Source: Chara braunii
Lineage: Eukaryota > Streptophyta > Charophyceae > Charales > Characeae
DNA length: 26,015 nucleotides
Assembly (NCBI GenBank): GCA_003427395.1
Contig: BFEA01000024.1
Span: forward strand, 1,417,385 to 1,443,399
Reading direction: 5' to 3'
This document shows, one piece after another, positions 1-9,480 of this stretch. How positions within the stretch are numbered: the first letter of the stretch is position 1; each line of letters begins with the position of its first letter. The notes under the pieces were generated by a model, which did not search any database, was not told the DNA's origin, and saw only the letters and a list, made by a program, of their open reading frames with translations. The position numbers and the translations under genes are program-made.

Positions 1-196
1 ATTGATTGATTGATTGATTGATTGGCAGTGGGGGGGTCGCCTCCCCCCCCCGAACACACACACACACACACACACACAAACGCGCGACCTTTTTTGTTTT
101 TTTGTTTTTTTTTTGATTGATTGATTGATTGATTGGCAGTGGGGGGGTCGCCTCCCCCCTTGAACACACACACACACACACACACGCGCGCGCGCA
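1..196. repeat. Duplicated composite low-complexity block, period about 111 bp
   Basis: Two copies of the same composite follow each other: a (GATT)n run, the bases GGCAGT, a G7 run, TCGCCT, a C run, GAA, and an (AC)n run. GGCAGT occurs at 24 and again at 135, so the period is 111 bp. The first copy ends in poly-T with interspersed G. The facing G7 and C7-8 runs could fold into a short hairpin. No coding sequence is present. Confidence 0.85.
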
Positions 197-314
197 TGCG
201 GGGCAACTGCCCGTTTTTTTTTCCTACGAGTTTTTTTTTTTCTTCTTTTTTTTCGTTTTTTTTGTTTTTGATTTTTTAAAAATCCTTTCAAAGGTTAAAA
301 AAAAACAAAAATAT
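197..314. repeat. T-rich then A-rich low-complexity tract
   Basis: Long T runs (about 210-275) pass into an A-rich run (about 296-315). A short open frame exists here only because the sequence is repetitive. No gene is supported. Confidence 0.7.
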
Positions 315-340
315 ATGGGGTTGTAGATCTACAACCCCAT
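315..340. repeat. Perfect 26-bp palindrome flanked by A-rich and T-rich arms
   Basis: The half-site ATGGGGTTGTAGA is followed directly by its exact reverse complement, centred between 327 and 328. The left flank is A-rich and the right flank T-rich, so an imperfect longer foldback is possible. It could be the core of a small foldback element or simply a cruciform-prone sequence. I see no target-site duplication. Confidence 0.8.
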
Positions 341-387
341 TTTTTTTATTTTTTTGTTGGGTTTTTCTTGGCCCCCAAATCACCGTT

Positions 388-474
388 GTACGACCGTCGT
401 CCGTACGCCCGTACGACCGTCCATCCGTCCGTACGCATGGGTCGTACGGAGACCCCCCGTACGACGTACGGGGG
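388..474. repeat. GTACG-rich repeat cluster with inverted repeat
   Basis: The pentamer GTACG recurs at 388, 403, 411, 431 and in the 443-470 stretch, mixed with CCGTCC motifs. It ends in an inverted repeat at 454-474, where CCCCCGTACG and CGTACGGGGG flank a single central A. The cluster lies directly against the point where the chromovirus homology begins (about 481). Confidence 0.75.
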
Positions 475-480
475 ACGACA

Positions 481-950
481 CTGGCGTCAGATTTTACTGT
501 AGGAGCAGTGCTTTCTCAAATTTTCCCCTTCTCTCCTGATTCCTCTCATCCTTGCATCCCTCACTTCCCACCTCCTACCCCTACCACTGCTTCCCGTCGG
601 GCGCTTACTCGTCCAGATACTAACGAGTCTTCTATTGACTATTCTCCTACCATCGTCGAGGACGACACTGTCGAGTCTCGCTCAGGTGATTGTCTGATAG
701 CCTTCTACTCCCGTCAGCTCCTACCCACCGAGACAAACTACACTACTGTTGAACGTGAGGTTCTCGCAGTAGTTTATGTCACTCGGCACTGCATCACTGC
801 ACAGGGTACCATTCACGGTGCGCACGGACAACTTTGTTGTCCAGACTTTTCTAGCAAAGTTGAAGCTCACGCCTCAACAGGCTCGCTGGTGGCGCGACCA
901 ATCCGAGTTTAGTTTCACCACTTAGCACATCAAAGGTGAGACCAATCGGG
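481..950 (+). pseudogene. RNase H-domain remnant of gypsy pol
   Basis: Starting at about 484 the translation reads ASDFTVGAVLSQ, then after a proline-rich insert FYSRQLLPTETNYTTVEREVL, matching the Ty3/gypsy RNase H pattern (TDAS..., SR.L...E.NY...ERE.LA). The first catalytic Asp that normally precedes ASDF is missing because the homology breaks there. A frameshift near 820 moves the rest into another frame, where a RRPNHN-type linker to integrase follows a NALSR motif around 955-985. The normal role would be degradation of the RNA strand during reverse transcription; this copy is inactive. Confidence 0.75.
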
Positions 951-1229
951 TCGTAAATGCCTTATCCCGACGCCCTAACCATAATCTGGAGCAGATCTAG
1001 CTCGCTGCCATCTCGGTCACCACCATCCACCACTTTATGACCAACGAGTTTCGCACTCAGTACCGCCACTAACCCGACTATCGCGACATGCATGCGACCC
1101 TTCGGAGTGGCAAGACCGTCCCGAACTACTCTCTCTGGGACAATAGTCTTGTGTACTGGCACGGGTCACAGGGCACCAGAGAGTCCCACATTTGTGTTCC
1201 CTCTACTGGACAACTACGTGTCCGGGCAG

Positions 1230-1800
1230 TAGCAGAGTTCCATGACCAGGCACCCGCTGGTCACATGGGCTTCCACAAGACATTTGTTCATGTGAGCCGC
1301 CTGTAGGTCTGGCCGAAGCGCAAGGACTTTGTGAAGGACTACGTCGTAGAGTGTCCTACCTGTCAGGAGCTGAACATTGCGAGCCACCTGCCTTATGGTT
1401 TGCTCCAGCCTATTCTCATCCCTGAGAGTTATTGGTAGTCCATCTTGATGGACTTTATCGGTCTTCTTCATCCTCCTACCCCCCACCGTCATGATGCTAT
1501 CCTGGTCGTCATCGACCGCTTCACGAAGCCCACACACTTTGTTCCGTGCCGCTATGCCACGAGTGCACGTGAGGTCGTCGGCATCGTGTTTCACCGAGTC
1601 ATCGTGACCACGGCTTACCCCTTAGCATCATATCTGATTGTGACCCACGTTTTACCAGCCGATTCAGGCGACGGCTCCACGACGTGTACGGCACCCAGCT
1701 CCGCTTCTCCTCGTCTTACCATCCCCAGACTGATGGTCAGACCGAGGTCACGAACAGGACTCTCAGAGATATTCTCTGAAAGATTGTTCGTAACGACCGG
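1230..1800 (+). pseudogene. Integrase remnant: HHCC zinc finger and DDE core
   Basis: A zinc-binding module is visible as EFHDQAPAGHMGFHKT followed by ECPTCQ, interrupted by an in-frame TAG at 1304-1306. A second TAG lies at 1436-1438, just before the core. The core begins with LMDFIGLL, whose Asp at 1451-1453 is the first catalytic residue. After a frameshift near 1610-1630 the second Asp is seen at 1636-1638 (SDCDPRF) and the Glu at 1744-1746 (QTDGQTE). Thirty-five residues lie between them, as expected for a D,D(35)E integrase. All catalytic residues survive although the reading frame does not. Confidence 0.85.
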
Positions 1801-2377
1801 CAGTAAGATCTTCATCTTGCCCACGCGGAGATGGCCTACAACCACGCCATCTCGCCAACCACGGGGATGTCGCCTCACTATTCCGAGAATTTGCGACCTC
1901 GGTTATCACCCTCGTGTTCTCGCGGACTTCCTTCGACCTTCGCAGTTGCGCCTCGACACGAGTTGTCCCGTGCTGGATGATTGGGTTGCACACATGCTGT
2001 CGATCATGCAGAACTCGCATAAGCACATAGCCACTTCCCAGACTCGCAAGGCCGCATGTGCGAACCGATCACAGATGGATCGTCCATTCAAAGTCGGTGA
2101 TGATGTGCTTGTCGACGCCCACCACTTACAACTCGAAGCGGACACGCTTCGCAAGTTCTGGCGTCGCTTCTTTGGCCGATGCCGCATTCTCCAGGCCGTC
2201 GGTTCTGATACAGCATCTAGCCCGGCCAGCTTCCATGTGAAGTTGCCCGACTACCTACCCTAGGCTCGTGTGCACGATGTCTACCATATCTCATTACTGT
2301 GTCCTTATCGCAGACCGTCTGAGCGTTTCGTTGGACGGCCATACGAGCTCCCTCCACCCATCATGTTGAACGGCCAC
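1800..2377 (+). pseudogene. Integrase C-terminal (GPY/F-like) remnant
   Basis: The translation from about 2080 reads FKVGDDVLVDAHHLQLEA, then LRKFWRRFFGRCRIL and FHVKLPDYLP, ending at a stop at 2261-2263. This fits the GPY/F-type C-terminal module of gypsy integrases, which precedes the chromodomain. After the stop the same polyprotein resumes as ARVHDVYHISLLCPYR in another frame. The segment 1800-2060 is still homologous to the integrase region (AEMAYNHAISPTTGMSPH) but is broken by stops. Confidence 0.7.
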
Positions 2378-2545
2378 GAGGAGTTCCTCGTTTCAAACAT
2401 CATTGGACGCCAAGTCACCGACGAAAACCCTCCTCACGTCGAGTATCTCGTACGTTGGAAGGGTTACCCTGATCCGGAGGCTACTTGGAAGTCCCTCGAG
2501 CACTTGCAACATGCTCGCATATTGGTGCGTGCCTATGACCGTGCT
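2378..2545 (+). pseudogene. Chromodomain of the chromovirus integrase
   Basis: Within an open frame running 2270-2872, residues 37-92 read EEFLVSNIIGRQVTDE, then VEYLVRWKGYPDPEATWKSL and an H-rich helix ending AYDRAR. This is the chromodomain fold with its RWKGY and ATWK motifs. In chromoviruses this C-terminal module is known to direct integration to particular chromatin, in some cases through methylated histone tails. An aromatic residue at the usual first cage position (F39) and W63 are kept. The frame around the domain is open, but it belongs to a truncated element, so I regard it as non-functional. Confidence 0.8.
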
Positions 2546-3457
2546 CGTCGTGGTGGGTTGACTGCTCCTCCTGAGCCCACTAACCCTCTTCCTTCTCCTT
2601 GGCTGAGGAGATCGCTGAAGTCGAACTTGCTCTATCTGAGGCATACCTTCAGCGGCAGCCTGATGTTTCTGAGCGTCCACTCGCACTCGTCGTCGTCCTG
2701 CTCAATACAACGATTGACTCTAACTTCTCTTCCCACGTCTTTGACTTCTCAATACTACATCCACACCAATTTTGCTACTTCGGCTCGTCAACATTGCGGC
2801 TCTTCCTCGACGGCGTTTCAGACTTTTCATCATGGACGTCATTTACATCTCCATGGACTTCGTCACGATTAGCTCTGCCTACTTCAGACTTCGTCTCTCT
2901 CTTACCACTTCACCCTGTACAGTACCCTGGTTTTGTCACCTAATGGTCTCCCTTAGATGAGTTCTTCTTAATTGGGCTCTCCCTTGGTATACACATAGGC
3001 ATCGGGACTGTACCGTTACCCTAGCTTCCCGCCTTACGGATCTAGCCCCGACTTCCCTCACTTCATGATTCATTTGCATGATTACCCATCACTTTTTCTA
3101 CCCTCTGCCGGCCCTCGCGCCCTAGTTAGGCAGCCTTGCATGCTTCATCTAGGTGCGCCCAGTATACCAGGCTCCCTTATTTCCTTGCATGGTCGACCCT
3201 AAATAGCGGTCACCCCTTTAGTTGAGCATTACCCACCCTTATGGTCTATCTGTTAGGGTCATTGGTTCCGTTCGCCCCAGTTCCTTACCCTCATTGAGCT
3301 TGATGAGATGTGTCTCCCTGTCATTAAATGTGGATGCCCTTAGGAGTTTAGCAACCCCTAGCCGCTGCATTTGCCACCCTCAGAGACCATCCCACCATAT
3401 GGTTTTGCGACACATCCTTCCTATGACATATGGTTGTCATGTTATTGTTTTGTTGCT

Positions 3458-3591
3458 CTCAGACTGAGGCCTCTGCCTCTGACATTTCTAGGATGTAGTT
3501 GTCTTTGGTTTGACTGTTCTTTGAACTTGTACACTAGTCAGTTGTTTCCAGACTGAGGCGACTGCCTCCAACATTCTAGAATTTAGTTGTC
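3458..3591. repeat. Degenerate direct repeat, about 45 bp, spaced 89 bp
   Basis: AGACTGAGGC at 3461 and GACTGAGGCG at 3550 each begin a similar segment that passes through CTGCCTC, ACATTCTAG-like sequence and TTAGTTGTC. Differences are scattered, so the duplication is old. Confidence 0.6.
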
Positions 3592-3944
3592 ATTACTTTC
3601 TGCTTTCCTCGGACATGTATGCTAGTTAGTTGCTTTCTGCTTTCACTTAGGCTGTTAGCTATAACATTGTTGCTTTTGCGACATTTTCTAGCCTAGGTTG
3701 CATCGCATGGACTCAACATGGAGCGTGCTACGCATCCTAGACTACTCGGGTTTTCTTTTCTTTTTCTTGGTAGAGTTCCGCTTCTTGGCAGAAGCGTGTT
3801 TGCATCTAGGCAATCCATCACAGGTCGAGGATCGTGTAGCGGACCTCTGGTTGGCCTGTGAGACCAACCCCTTGGCCTGTTCTCACAGGCCTGTGTTGTA
3901 TTCGGGGTAATCCTGTCCAGTCTGGTACCTCTGTCGGTACCAGC

Positions 3945-3974
3945 CAGTGCAGTCCAGTGCAGTCCAGTGCAGTC
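3945..3974. repeat. Three exact copies of a 10-mer
   Basis: CAGTGCAGTC is repeated three times head to tail. A perfect 14-bp palindrome, TGGGGTATACCCCA, follows at 3982-3995. Confidence 0.9.
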
Positions 3975-4079
3975 AGTCTGTTGGGGTATACCCCAGCCAG
4001 AGTCTATACTTGGGATTATTCTACATTCACACAGTTTGGAGTATGTGAATTGGAGTCTTGAGTGGGAGTTGCGCTGTGT

Positions 4080-5235
4080 TATCTTGCTCCACCTTCATCC
4101 TCCATCTCCATCTCTATCCCAGGCGGAGCACCACACCCGGTGGGTCCGCCACAAGGTGTGTTACCAGCGGGTGCTACAATGCGTCAAGGCCCCATCCATT
4201 TCGGAGGGAGCTTGTGAGAGATATTTTGTTCGAGGCTAAATTATGTGACGGAGACCCAAACAAGGTTGTCGGCCCGGAACCGACACGGAAGACGCTGGTG
4301 ATTGGCCTTTTGGCTCATGCGTTGCTGCGTCTTCGACATTTGGTTGTGTGCCTTGACAAGGAGCCCTTGCATCTGTTGAATGAAGATAAGGTGGTCGCCG
4401 CTCTCCGTTGTCTGTGGGATGATCGTATCCAATGGTTATGTGACTGGCGAGCCCTGCTCGAACTCAAAGGGCAACATCCCGATAGCCGGATGAATGGACG
4501 AGTTGTAAGCTAACTCGACGTCCAGCAGCCGCTCAACCCAATCCTTTTGGTTGGGACGGATGAGAGTGCAAAGAAGAACCTGTGCGGTTTGATGTGCCCT
4601 CTCCGTTTGACCATCGTTTTGTGGGTGGCGAGCCGAACTCGGCTTGAGAGATGAACCCCATCGTTTGATGAGTGCCAACCAGACGCTGGACATGAACCAC
4701 GTGTTGGGGTCGCAATCGATCTCCTTGGGGTAACCCTTGGTACAAATCCAACCAGCATAAAGAATCTCGGCCAATTCTGGTGCCTTTGCATGATAGCGAT
4801 AAGGCAAAAACATGGCGAACTTGGTGAGTCGATCGGCCACCGTAAGAATCTCATCCACATTGGTTTTGTGCTTGGGGAACGGTCCGGTAACGCGCATGAC
4901 AATCGATTTCCGTCGTCCTAGGGGGACTGGTAGTAATTGCAACTCGTCGTACGGACGATGGTTGTGGGTCTTGCGGGACTTGCAACGTTGGCAAACCTCG
5001 CATGACTCGCAATAGCGTGTGGCGTCGTCGAGAAGGCCGGCCACCAAAAGCGCTCACGAAGTCGGCCAATCATGCGATTGACTCCAAAGTGTGCGGTGGC
5101 GGGAGCTTCGTGGAGCTCGCCAACTTGGCCAAGAAGCCGCGTACTCAAGTGTGGATCACTCAGCACGCAAAGAAGATCCTTCCTCCGTGAGTGGACCAGC
5201 AAATAGCCCTTTTGGATCCGATAATGCACTGGCGC
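4080..5235 (-). pseudogene. Integrase remnant of the minus-strand gypsy element
   Basis: From about 5150 downward the translation gives ELHEAPATAHFGVNRMIGRL, then RFWWP and, after a one-base frame change near 5045, CESCEVCQRCK. Together these form the HHCC zinc module. The core continues with VTGPFPKHKTNVDEILTVAD, a CDPNTWF segment with the second Asp, and HPQNDGQTERAH with the catalytic Glu. The first catalytic Asp, normally just before VTGPFP, is Arg (CGC, complement of 4892-4894). The tail LPPKWMGP near 4190 is preceded by an in-frame TAA and followed by TGA at 4184-4186. No chromodomain is visible. Confidence 0.85.
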
Positions 5236-5389
5236 CGGATTTGGAGAGGAGCAATTCGCAGCATTATTCGCTTACTTGTAGTGAAACTCGGGGTCGACTT
5301 GGTAGCTGTGGATGAAGTTGTCTCGCAAGTCGTCGTCAACCTCGAACGTCGAGAAGACCGTGGCACAAATGTCCGGGCGCCGTGAAAGG

Positions 5390-5950
5390 GCGTCTACAAA
5401 ACGGTTTGACTTTCAGGAAATGTGATCAGGAAAGAAGTCAAAGTGGTCAATGAAAGTCATCCAACGGGCAATAACACTATTCACCGTGTCTTGGGTCTTA
5501 TAAAAGACCAACAAATTATTTTCCATTACCCATCGGAATTGACTTCACCGAGAAGGAAGTGCCACCACCGCTTAAGCATGCGTACGAAGGCCAATAACTC
5601 CTTCTATGCGTCATCAATTGAATGCACGACGGATACTTTCCTATTAAAGTACTCGACCGAGTGTCAGTCCATACCATTATGTTGCTTGAGGACGGCATAA
5701 ATGCCATAGCCGGATGCATCGGTAGTGACGCGCAGGCAAGAGTGGGTCGTAGAGGCGTAAAACCTCCGTTGAGAGCAAGTGTTTTTTTAGGGCCAAAAAG
5801 AAAGTCTGTGCATCTTTGTCGACGTTGAACGGTCGATCCTTGCATTGAAGCTTGGTCAAATTGGTCGCGTTTTTCGAATAGCCTTTAGTACAGCGTCGAT
5901 AGTAACCGGCTAGGCCGAGAAACGAGCAGACTTTCGTGACATTTTTCAAT
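5390..5950 (-). pseudogene. RT thumb / RNase H remnant of the minus-strand gypsy element
   Basis: The frame starting at 5949 gives VTKVCSFLGLAGYYRR, the segment that joins reverse transcriptase to RNase H in gypsy pol. In another frame VTTDASGYGIYAVLKQHNG shows the RNase H start with its catalytic Asp (near 5730), then a TGA at 5664-5666 where family members normally have Trp. FVDALSRRPD near 5400 marks the domain end. At least two frame changes and several stops make the domain non-functional. Confidence 0.8.
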
Positions 5951-5955
5951 GCTGG

Positions 5956-6700
5956 TCACTCTTGGACGGCTTGAACCTTGTCCGATAGTGGACTAATGCC
6001 CTCTGGAGTGACAAAGTGGCCTAAGTATTCAAACTCTTGAAGTACGAACTCGCACTTGTCGCAACTGGCTTTGTACTTGGTGCGACGGAGCATCTCCAAC
6101 ACACGTCGAAGGTGCTCAAGATGATCCTCCAAGGCCCGGTTATAGACGAGAATGTCGTCCAAGTAGACCAGCACAAACCGGTCCAGCATCGAGCGTAACT
6201 TGTTGATCATCGTCGCTTAAAAGGTCGTCGGGGCATTGGTGAGGCCAAAAGGCATGACAACCCACTCAAAGTGTCCATACCTTGTTTTAACAGCGGATTT
6301 GTAGCGATCTTATGGGTATATCAAAATTTGATGATAGCCGACTCCAAATCCAACTTCGAAAAATATTTTGTGTCATCCAAACGTTCAAGAAGATCGTTGA
6401 TACGAGGAAGAGGCCCCTATTTCTTAACGGTTTTCGTTTTGAGCTTGAGGTAGTCAATGCATAGGCGGAGATCCTTGTTCTTCTCCGTACGAAGAGAACC
6501 GGTGCACTGTAGGGTGAGCTACTAGGGCGGATCCAGCCCTTGTCCAACAAGTCATCGAGTTGCTCATGGAGAACCCCGAGTTCTTCCTCACTCATGCGAT
6601 AGATGCATCCTTTCGATTGCACGACACTTGCGTCAAGAATTATCTCATGGGAGATCGGCCGATCCGGCACCACACCGGTAGGGGACTCGAAGACGTCGGC
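5956..6700 (-). pseudogene. Reverse transcriptase remnant of the minus-strand gypsy element
   Basis: Motifs in order are GCIYRMSEEELGVL and GWIRPSSSPYSAPVLFVR, then a one-base shift near 6485, [20 protein letters not shown] and YLDDILVYN. The polymerase active site YLDD (complement of about 6165) is intact. The domain is broken by stops at 6417-6419 (TAG), 6321-6323 (TGA) and 6217-6219 (TAA), the last replacing a residue that is usually Gln. The domain is recognisable with high confidence and clearly inactive. Confidence 0.9.
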
Positions 6701-6776
6701 GAACTTGTCAAGCGATCGTACCACGCGGGTGTCCAAATACAAGTTTGTGGGGGAAGATTCGATTGTCGCAACGGTC

Positions 6777-7508
6777 CTATGAAGGGTGTGAAAAAAGAAT
6801 TCTACACGGCACCTCGACATCAACGGCGTCGTGAACGGCAAGTGTCGAACAATGGAAGTTAACCGTGTGGTCCACACTCGTGAGCCAAGGCATCCCCAAA
6901 ATAATGTCGAAGTTTGTATCCAAAACGTTAAACGTAACCGGCCCGCTTGCATGTGGTGCGAAATAAACCAGTACGACTTTGAGGTAGCGATCAAGAAGTT
7001 GTTGCGTCCGACCGTCCACCATCTTTACCGCTATAAGGTGTGACTTCCTTTGAACTTGAGTGCCAAGGCCGGCCCTTGGTATAAAGGATCGACTCATAAA
7101 ATTGCAAGTCTCTCCGCTATCCAGCAAAGCAATGCAGAATGTTTGCCCAACTAGGATGCAAACATAAAGGAGCAATGCATTGTTGTCATCGTACCGTTGC
7201 GTGCGAAATTCACGGGCCACCTTGGTGATATATGCAAGGAGCTCCCCCACCTCAATGTCGTCATCCCGACTCATCCGGAGTCGAAGTTGGTGCTGCATAG
7301 AAGAACAAATGAGTGTGCAAGTGGGCGCATAATGTTGCGCATTGTGGTCACGGTAAGCGGCCCGTGAAAGGGAGAGGAAACCATGCAAATCCCCGGGCAA
7401 CAACAGGTCCAAGACCTCTATGTTGAACTCACGTGCTGAATCCCTTGAAGAACCACTTGAAGACGATAACACGTCGCCACTACAGAACGGAGAAGAAATT
7501 GCGCACAC
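6777..7508 (-). pseudogene. Aspartic protease remnant of the minus-strand gypsy element
   Basis: This open stretch contains CIALLDSGETCNFMSRSFI, in which DSG (Asp codon beginning at 7121 on the complement) is the retroviral-type aspartic protease active site. DFDIILGMPWL supplies the flap/hydrophobic-glycine motif. The residue after DSG is Glu, where Ala is usual. The N-terminal third (about 7150-7508) shows no recognisable domain, and the zinc knuckle expected between gag capsid and protease is not visible. The frame runs into the RT region, where it is lost. Confidence 0.75.
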
Positions 7509-7805
7509 ACCTTGTCCTTGAGCATGAAAACCCAGCGATGGAATGATCCGGTGTCGGTGTGAATACCCTTACAAGGGTATCCGCCCTGGTCTTTGCAAGT
7601 GATAGAAAGATAAATTTGATTCAAAAATTAAGTATGTCATGTGAGATGCGGCCCGTTTTTGTTTTTGACTAACTATGTATTAAGGTGAAAAGGTAGGGAG
7701 TGTGTGAACGTGCAACTTTGAAAGCGCGTGTGATCTCTTTTTCTTGTTGATAATTCTACGAAGGTCAGGGTCCCCCTCACGAAGTGAATAAGTGTAGAAA
7801 TCTTA
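7509..7805. other. Spacer between gag and protease remnants
   Basis: No domain is recognisable on either strand. It occupies the place of the gag C-terminus and nucleocapsid and contains a short inverted motif around 7568-7582 (ACAAGGGTATCCGCC facing TACCCTTGTAAGG). It may be diverged gag or later insertion. Confidence 0.35.
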
Positions 7806-8924
7806 TCAGACGTCAGAAGGTTCGCCACGTAGGCGCGTGGAGAGGTGTGTCACCCACTGGTCAGGTGGGACGACCATGAGTTGGAGCGTGCGGGTGGTAG
7901 ACTGCAGCCACCGAGATATGCGTGTCCCTGGACCGTCATACGAGGCAATGTCCGTCAAGCGGACAAGTGGTGCGCCACCGTTATGGCGGCAAGGAGATCG
8001 AGGAGCAGAGGTTTGTGCTTTGGCCGAGTAAGGTCGCGCAGGTCCTGGAGAAGGGGGCGCAACTGACTGTATGTCCGGGCTGCATAGTGGAGCGGCGAGG
8101 GGAACAGCGGCCGGCTGTGCGGGAGCTGCGAAAGAAGAGGTCGTAGCAACCGATGGAGTAGGAAGGAGATAGAATGGGGGAGGAGGGGGTGCAGGGTGAG
8201 GGAAGCGAGCCTGCATGGATGGAAGAGTAGAGGAAGGAGGTGCACCCGAGGGCGCGACCACCTGTGAGGGTAGGGATGGTTGAAGGCGTAAGAGGGCGAG
8301 GTCAGCCCGGGTCTGAGCAAGCTCGGCCTCAAGACATCGGATGTAGGTCGAGCGAGGAGTTGTAGGAGTAGACGCACGAGCGATGCGGGGCATCCCATAA
8401 GGGGGAGAGCCTGGCGGCGCTGCGGTCGTGCGAAGGGGAGGGAGAAGCGGGGCACCCGGAAAAGTTGAGACCGCGGCAGAGGGTTGTGGTCCCGTGGCTG
8501 TAGTGACCGAAGTATGGGCGGGTGCGGCCGTAGAGTGAGGAGAGGTCTTGCCCGTGGTGGACGTCGTGCTAGGAGCGTGGACAGTCACCAGGATGGTCAG
8601 GTTGGGGGCAGCTGAGGAGGAAGCTCCGTCGTGACGACCACGTCGGAGGACTTGGGACCCGGACTGGGAGCCAGAAGAAGAGAGAGGGTTAGGAGAGGAA
8701 GGACAAGGAACGTCCTGGACTTGCTGCATGCCAGCGGCAAGAGTCAACACCTGCGCCTGTAAGGGCGCAAGGGTCGCCAGTTGCGCTTGGATGGGCTCGA
8801 GGAAGGAGGTGAGGAGGGCGTGTAGATCCCTTTGGGGCTGATGGCCCTGGTCCACCGGCACGGGTGTGGAGCCAGATGTTGAGGTCGTCGCTTCGTCGGC
8901 GACTTGTGACACGCCGTCGACCAT
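7806..8924 (-). pseudogene. Gag-like protein of the minus-strand gypsy element, truncated
   Basis: An open frame of 372 residues begins at an ATG (8924, GACCATGG context). The N-terminal part includes a helical-looking segment (LHALLTSFLEPIQAQLATL), followed by long Pro/Ser/Ala/Thr-rich low-complexity sequence. The last 60 residues (RLTDIASYDGPG, WLQSTTRTLQLM, PPDQWVTHLSTRLRGE) fit the start of a Ty3/gypsy capsid domain. A TGA then ends the protein before the capsid is complete and before any CCHC knuckle. Gag would normally form the cytoplasmic particle that packages the RNA. The identification rests on the capsid motif and its position upstream of protease and RT. Confidence 0.65.
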
Positions 8925-9480
8925 GGGAAGGTGACGGGCCGGATTGGAGGGTTTCGAAGGAGGTCCACGTGAGCGGAGGGCGTAGGGGGGGTTTGTGGTA
9001 GAAAGCGACGGGAGGCGCTAGCGAGTCGAGCGCGGGTGCCGACAAAGGGGAAGGGGTGGTTCGGGTCCAGGGTGCCCGAATGGGAAGGGCAAGTAGGGAG
9101 AAGGGGTGATGGGAGAGGGAAGAAAGATAAAAGGGCGAGGAAATTTGGAAAATTCCGGCAGCACTTCACCTCCGTTGAGGAGCACGAATGTGCCGCAAAA
9201 AATAAAAATCGAATAAGAACCAAGAAAACTAAGTAAAAGAGTAGAAAAATCTACGAACGCATCAAAAATTTTCGGTGGCACTTCGTTTTTGTAGAGGAGC
9301 AAGAGTGTATTGTTGATAAAAAGAGAGAAGAGCAATACTATGTACACCAAGATGAGCAAGGAGAGAAATAGCATCTGAAAGAGAGCAAGAAATGAACTAA
9401 CTACACCAACGAAGAGCAAGGGGGAAAGACTTGTGAGACTAGTTCACACACGAGCAAGGTCTACCTAACTAATGCACAAG
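8925..9480. other. Probable leader/LTR-proximal sequence of the minus-strand element
   Basis: No gene is supported. Two related segments occur at about 9152-9200 (CCGGCAGCACTTC ... GAGGAGCACGAATGT) and 9268-9312 (TCGGTGGCACTTCG ... GAGGAGCAAGAGTGT), a degenerate duplication spaced about 115 bp. The position, just upstream of gag on the minus strand, fits an untranslated leader or part of an LTR, but no boundary or primer-binding site could be fixed. Confidence 0.35.

Larger units (their letters stand above)
481..2600 (+). mobile_element. 5'-truncated Ty3/gypsy chromovirus remnant (RNase H - integrase - chromodomain)
   Basis: Pieces of one pol polyprotein appear in the order RNase H, zinc-binding integrase N-terminus, DDE integrase core, GPY/F-like region and chromodomain, spread over all three forward frames with many stops. 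This order is characteristic of chromoviruses in the Ty3/gypsy group. Gag, protease and reverse transcriptase are absent, because homology starts abruptly inside the RNase H motif. No LTR pair can be identified since the 5' half is missing. The copy cannot make an intact polyprotein. Confidence 0.85.
2601..4080. other. Non-coding stretch, possible 3' UTR/LTR of the chromovirus
   Basis: No convincing protein is encoded. The first 100 bases may continue the polyprotein tail in another frame (EEIAEVELALSEAYLQ). The rest is pyrimidine-rich and contains short repeats. It lies where a 3' UTR and LTR of the plus-strand element would be expected. With no 5' LTR in the window this cannot be tested by self-comparison. 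Confidence 0.4.
4080..8924 (-). mobile_element. Second Ty3/gypsy-type retrotransposon, full order of domains but inactivated
   Basis: Reading the minus strand from 8924 downward gives gag, protease, reverse transcriptase, RNase H and integrase, the canonical Ty3/gypsy order. Every domain carries stops or frameshifts. The protein sequences differ from those of the plus-strand element, so this is another lineage. Neither LTR could be delimited by eye: outer limits are set by the gag start (8924) and by the last integrase-like residues (about 4080-4190). It points tail to tail at the chromovirus remnant. Confidence 0.8.

Noticed and set aside
7837-8146. Plus-strand open frames opposite the gag remnant
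   Set aside because: Shadow frames of the minus-strand gag, with no recognisable motifs.
9018-9419. Leu/Phe-rich open frame on the minus strand resembling a membrane protein
   Set aside because: The composition reflects the purine/pyrimidine bias of the region, and there is no family resemblance.
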